Assembly: GCA_013290125.1 (NCBI GenBank)
Contig: JABCYQ010000029.1
Span: forward strand, 1 to 34,010
Reading direction: 5' to 3'
From: Vulcanimicrobiota bacterium
Lineage (GTDB): Bacteria; Vulcanimicrobiota; Vulcanimicrobiia; Eremiobacterales; Eremiobacteraceae
DNA length: 34,010 nt
Shown here: positions 31,803-34,010 of the stretch, in pieces
How positions within the stretch are numbered: position 1 is the stretch's first letter
Layout: each line of letters starts with the position of its first letter
Translations under genes and position numbers: made by a program
Notes under the pieces: generated by a model
Seen by the model: the letters and a program-made list of their open reading frames with translations, nothing else
Databases searched by the model: none
What the model was told of the DNA's origin: nothing

Positions 31803-31808
31803 ATAATG
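31803..31808 (+). promoter_or_regulatory. Candidate -10 box upstream of the ECF sigma gene
   Basis: A perfect TATAAT ends 5 bases before an ATG at 31814, the spacing of leaderless transcripts. A TTGACG occurs at 31790-31795, but the 7-base gap is far too short for a normal -35 partner. Evidence is the box alone. Confidence 0.4.
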
Positions 31809-31813
31809 TAGAA

Positions 31814-32014
31814 ATGTTGGAGTATGGAGGTACGGTTTTGAGTTCGCGCGGCTGTCCCACGCCGCCTTGGCTGGCCCCCGATCGCATATTGAGTGTCGCC
31901 GCTCAAACTATGCCGCTGCATGTAATGTTCTGCCGGGAGCGGCCCGATATTGTAGTCATCGGGAGCTGTCCCGAAAATGACAGCTTTCTCGAATCTCGGG
32001 ATGACGACGGATAA
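31814..32014 (+). CDS. Possible small leader ORF ahead of the ECF sigma factor
   Basis: ATG 31814 opens a 66-codon frame that ends in TAA at 32014, 3 bases before the sigma-factor ATG at 32018. The peptide has three cysteines and no recognised domain. An in-frame TTG at 31838 with GGAGG upstream would give a 58-aa version. Coding bias is weak. It could be a translated leader coupled to the sigma gene or a chance ORF. Confidence 0.25.
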   Translation: MLEYGGTVLSSRGCPTPPWLAPDRILSVAAQTMPLHVMFCRERPDIVVIGSCPENDSFLESRDDDG

Positions 32015-32017
32015 CCA

Positions 32018-32629
32018 ATGCTGCCAATCTTTTTCGGTGTAACGATACCGGGGGCAGTGCGGTCGTATCACCTAGAGCCTGTCTCGACTGGTCGAGACAT
32101 GGCCCTCATGCAGAAAATCGCCGCGGGGGACGGCGAAGCGTTCGCTGAGCTGGTGAGGCGATACACAAGAATGCTCTACAACGTGGCCTACCGCTACAAC
32201 GCATCTTCTGCCGAGGACCTCGTGCAGGAGTCCTTTCTACGTGCTTTTCAGCACGCGAACACGTTCTCCGGACGAAGCAAAGTGTCGTCGTGGTTGTACC
32301 GCATCTGCGTGAATGTCTGCCTGACCCACCAGGGCAAGGCCGGCCTGCCGATGACGGACATCGACGATGTGAATGAAGCCGAGCTGCAGAGCCGTCACGA
32401 CGAGCGGCCCGAGGCGACGGCCGAGCGCGGCGAGACGTTCCGCGCTCTCGAAGATGGTCTGCGTGCGTTGCCGAGCCAGCAGCGCATGGTCTTCATCCTG
32501 CGCGAATTGCAAGGCCTCTCTTATGGGGAGATCGCGGACATACTAGGCATCAATGAGCAGGCGGCCCGCACGAACCTCTGCCGCGCGAAGCGGCGGTTGC
32601 AAGTGTGGCTCGACCCGCTGATCTGCTGA
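32018..32629 (+). CDS. ECF-family RNA polymerase sigma factor
   Basis: This 203-aa protein has the two conserved ECF domains. Sigma region 2 is LMQKIAAGDGEAFAELVRRYTRMLYNVAYR and SSAEDLVQESFLRAFQ, with the -10-binding segment SSWLYRICVNVCL. Region 4 is ALPSQQRMVFILREL, LSYGEIADILGINEQAARTNLCRAKRRL, which contacts the -35 element. The start is uncertain: ATG 32018, GTG 32057 or ATG 32099 (the last preceded by an 18-base palindrome). The next gene begins 19 bases downstream and looks like its membrane anti-sigma factor, so the pair forms a signalling operon. Confidence 0.93.
   Translation: MLPIFFGVTIPGAVRSYHLEPVSTGRDMALMQKIAAGDGEAFAELVRRYTRMLYNVAYRYNASSAEDLVQESFLRAFQHANTFSGRSKVSSWLYRICVNVCLTHQGKAGLPMTDIDDVNEAELQSRHDERPEATAERGETFRALEDGLRALPSQQRMVFILRELQGLSYGEIADILGINEQAARTNLCRAKRRLQVWLDPLIC
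32081..32098. repeat. 18-base palindrome abutting an alternative sigma-factor start
   Basis: GTCTCGAC and GTCGAGAC form a perfect 8-bp inverted repeat with a 2-base centre, directly before ATG 32099. If translation begins at 32018 it is coding sequence; if it begins at 32099, it could be an operator or a hairpin at the start site. Confidence 0.5.
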
Positions 32630-32648
32630 GCAAGGAAGGAGAACGCAG

Positions 32649-33584
32649 ATGGAATGTTCCGAAGCGCTCGACCTGCTCTACTCGGCATTTGACGGGCAGA
32701 TCACGCCGACGCAACAAGCCTTGCTCGACGGCCATCGCCGCGTCTGCTTCGCATGCGCGACGTCCCTCATCAAGGCCGAACGCTTCCAAGAACTGATCCG
32801 CCATGTGCCGCAGCTCTCGGTGCCGCGCGGTCTCGAGCAGCGTATCATCAACCGCGTCACGCAACGCGCAACCGCCGGCGCGCCGGCGGGCGACAAAGTT
32901 CGATCGATCGCGAGCGCCGCAGGGCGATACTGGCGAGCGATGGCTGCTACGGGCGGTGTCCTCGCCGCGGCGTATGGCCTGTTCTTCTTGCTGCAGGATC
33001 CGCTGAGCGCACTGCTCACGCATCGTCCAAAAGACGAGACGGTCACCGCGATGGTCTCGGGTCAACTGCAAGACCTCGCGCCGAACAACAAACAGACCGA
33101 AGTGGACGGCGCAAGCACGCCGCTCAGCTCCGGTGAGACGCTGACCAACTACACAGCCCGGTCCGCGACTGTCGCGTTCTCGCCGCATCTCGCGGTGACG
33201 ATCGGCAGCTCGACCGTCGTACACGTCAACAAACTGCACGTCTCTGGCGACGGCACACTCGACACGGTCGACGTGCATATCGACCGCGGTTCGTTCGGCG
33301 TGACGGAAGATCTCCATCATGGCGATTCACCGATCTACGTAGCGACAAATCAGGCCACGATGGTGCCGACGGGCACGACGTTCACGGTTCTCGAGAGCAA
33401 GAATGTCACGCACCTCGGCGTCGTCAAGGGCAGCGTTGCGGTGTACATGCCGGGTCGGACGTTCAACGTGATCGCAGGGCAGACGGTTCAGATCTCGCAA
33501 GGCGGAGTGCTGCGTGAGATCGTGACGAAAGCCAAGCGCCCGGCCGGGACGGCGCCGGTCAAACCGGTAAGCCCGGCGAACTAG
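32649..33584 (+). CDS. Zinc-finger anti-sigma / FecR-domain membrane protein
   Basis: This is a 311-aa protein. Residues 1-40 carry a zf-HC2 anti-sigma module: C3, H29, C33 and C36 in the H-x3-C-x2-C pattern (GHRRVCFAC). A single membrane helix follows at about residues 93-115 (MAATGGVLAAAYGLFFLL). The outer part holds a FecR-like beta-rich domain: VAFSPHLAVTIGSSTVVHVNKL, DVHIDRGSFGV, ATMVPTGTTFTVLE, GSVAVYMPGRTFNVIAGQTVQISQGG. The likely role is to hold the sigma factor inactive until an outside signal reaches the FecR domain. ATG 32649 has GGAAGGAG 7 bases upstream. A strong terminator lies 18 bases after its stop. Confidence 0.87.
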   Translation: MECSEALDLLYSAFDGQITPTQQALLDGHRRVCFACATSLIKAERFQELIRHVPQLSVPRGLEQRIINRVTQRATAGAPAGDKVRSIASAAGRYWRAMAATGGVLAAAYGLFFLLQDPLSALLTHRPKDETVTAMVSGQLQDLAPNNKQTEVDGASTPLSSGETLTNYTARSATVAFSPHLAVTIGSSTVVHVNKLHVSGDGTLDTVDVHIDRGSFGVTEDLHHGDSPIYVATNQATMVPTGTTFTVLESKNVTHLGVVKGSVAVYMPGRTFNVIAGQTVQISQGGVLREIVTKAKRPAGTAPVKPVSPAN

Positions 33585-33601
33585 CACCGCGCAACTACGA
33601 G

Positions 33602-33633
33602 CAAGAGCGGCCAAGTTGGCCGCTCTTGTCTTT
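33602..33633 (+). terminator. Rho-independent terminator after the sigma/anti-sigma operon
   Basis: CAAGAGCGGCC and GGCCGCTCTTG form an 11-bp perfect stem with loop AAGTT (33602-33628), followed by TCTTTGTC. The stem is fully symmetric, so it could also work for a transcript from the other side. Confidence 0.88.
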
Positions 33634-33664
33634 GTCGGGGGTCGAGCGAACCGATAACATAGCA

Positions 33665-34010
33665 ATGCACCTTGCAGCGCTGGCTCTGGTCATGCACTTC
33701 GCCCGCGGCGAACGGTTGTCAGAGATGGTGAGTTCGAGCGACCGCGTTGCGTGGATACTGCCAAAAATCAAGCTCGAGAACGCTCGCCGCAATGGCATCG
33801 TCATCGTGGAGGACACAGTGAGCGTGACGATCGCCGGCCTTTCCATCGTGAATGCCGATGCGGCTTCTGCCACCATCCATTCCATCGCCACGACGGTGAC
33901 GCTCGATGTTCCGCGGCGCAAGAGCGCCACGACCAGTATCAATGCCGCATCGACCTTTTGGACCGACGGCGGCCACGCGGCTTTGAGTCTCTCGCCGGTC
34001 GATGCGGCAC
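33665..34010 (+). CDS. Unidentified ORF, C-terminal end beyond the window
   Basis: From ATG 33665 the plus frame stays open to the last base (115 codons), with GC-rich third positions like the neighbouring genes. The protein starts MHLAALALVMHFARGE and continues with alternating Ile/Val/Thr-rich stretches suggesting beta strands (IVIVEDTVSVTIAGLSIV). No family was recognised. It could be a secreted or surface protein with a short hydrophobic start, or the beginning of a longer gene. The start could also be ATG 33692. Confidence 0.45.
   Translation, partial: MHLAALALVMHFARGERLSEMVSSSDRVAWILPKIKLENARRNGIVIVEDTVSVTIAGLSIVNADAASATIHSIATTVTLDVPRRKSATTSINAASTFWTDGGHAALSLSPVDAA

Larger units (their letters stand above)
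31691..32017. other. Intergenic region before the ECF sigma factor
   Basis: This 327-base stretch has lower GC than its surroundings and no confident large gene. It contains a perfect TATAAT (31803-31808, plus strand), a possible small ORF 31814-32014 ending 3 bases before the sigma-factor ATG, and a GGAGG at 31826-31830. On the minus strand it should also hold the promoter for the nuclease gene. The nuclease frame stays open through it, but that seems fortuitous. Confidence 0.45.

Noticed and set aside
31691-32071. N-terminal extension of the nuclease frame by about 127 codons
   Set aside because: It would overlap the sigma-factor promoter region and start codon. Base composition and lack of homology indicate chance openness; GTG 31690 is used instead.
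33595-33942. A 115-codon minus-strand ORF at the window end
   Set aside because: It runs through the terminator stem and opposes a plus frame with better codon composition.

Overview
This is a GC-rich, gene-dense bacterial chromosomal window. TonB-dependent uptake genes, lipoprotein signals and an MsbA-type exporter point to a diderm (two-membrane) cell. The gene style (rpoB away from rplJ/rplL, many ATGA/GTGA/TGATG start-stop overlaps, frequent GTG/TTG starts) would fit an uncultivated phylum such as Candidatus Eremiobacterota (WPS-2). That assignment is an inference from general character, not a proof. No prophage, transposase, CRISPR array, tRNA or rRNA was seen.

Layout. (1) 1-1259: 5' part of rpoB (minus) with a near-consensus promoter and a leader of about 230 nt. 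(2) 1260-8831: a surface-glycan island with two GT4 glycosyltransferases, one GT2 glycosyltransferase, a class I methyltransferase, an FkbM-like methyltransferase, a PAPS-type sulfotransferase and an MsbA-like ABC exporter. Together they suggest assembly, methylation, sulfation and export of a polysaccharide or glycolipid. (3) 8987-11210: a zinc-finger/DUF4870 membrane protein and a photolyase in convergent orientation, separated by a highly structured 209-bp inverted-repeat element. (4) 11317-17583: a compact minus-strand operon (small membrane protein, ABC-F ATPase, THUMP-like methyltransferase, MobA-like nucleotidyltransferase, MFS transporter, cytochrome c lipoprotein) ending at a strong terminator. 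(5) 17650-18362: two overlapping small plus-strand genes.

(6) 18399-23109: a cobalamin riboswitch controlling btuC-btuD-btuB-btuF, all four genes joined by overlapping stops and starts. (7) 23172-26832: a three-gene molybdenum hydroxylase (FAD, 2Fe-2S and Mo subunits) without the CO-dehydrogenase cysteine motif. (8) 26830-26943: a second, compact copy of the inverted-repeat family. (9) 26946-31690: a TonB-C-terminal-domain protein, a UvrD/AddB-like protein with degenerate ATPase motifs, and a Fe-S PD-(D/E)XK nuclease, read as nuclease, then helicase-like protein, then TonB-like protein. (10) 31803-33633: an ECF sigma factor with a fused zinc-finger/FecR anti-sigma-like membrane protein and a strong terminator, then an unidentified ORF running off the end.

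The most unusual content is the palindromic repeat family. The copy at 9604-9812 has 32-bp perfect inverted arms around an interior that is itself an ordered set of stems. A mini-copy lies at 26864-26930. In both places a repeat unit supplies the TGA stop codon of the neighbouring gene. The split nuclease / inactive-helicase pair is the other system worth following.
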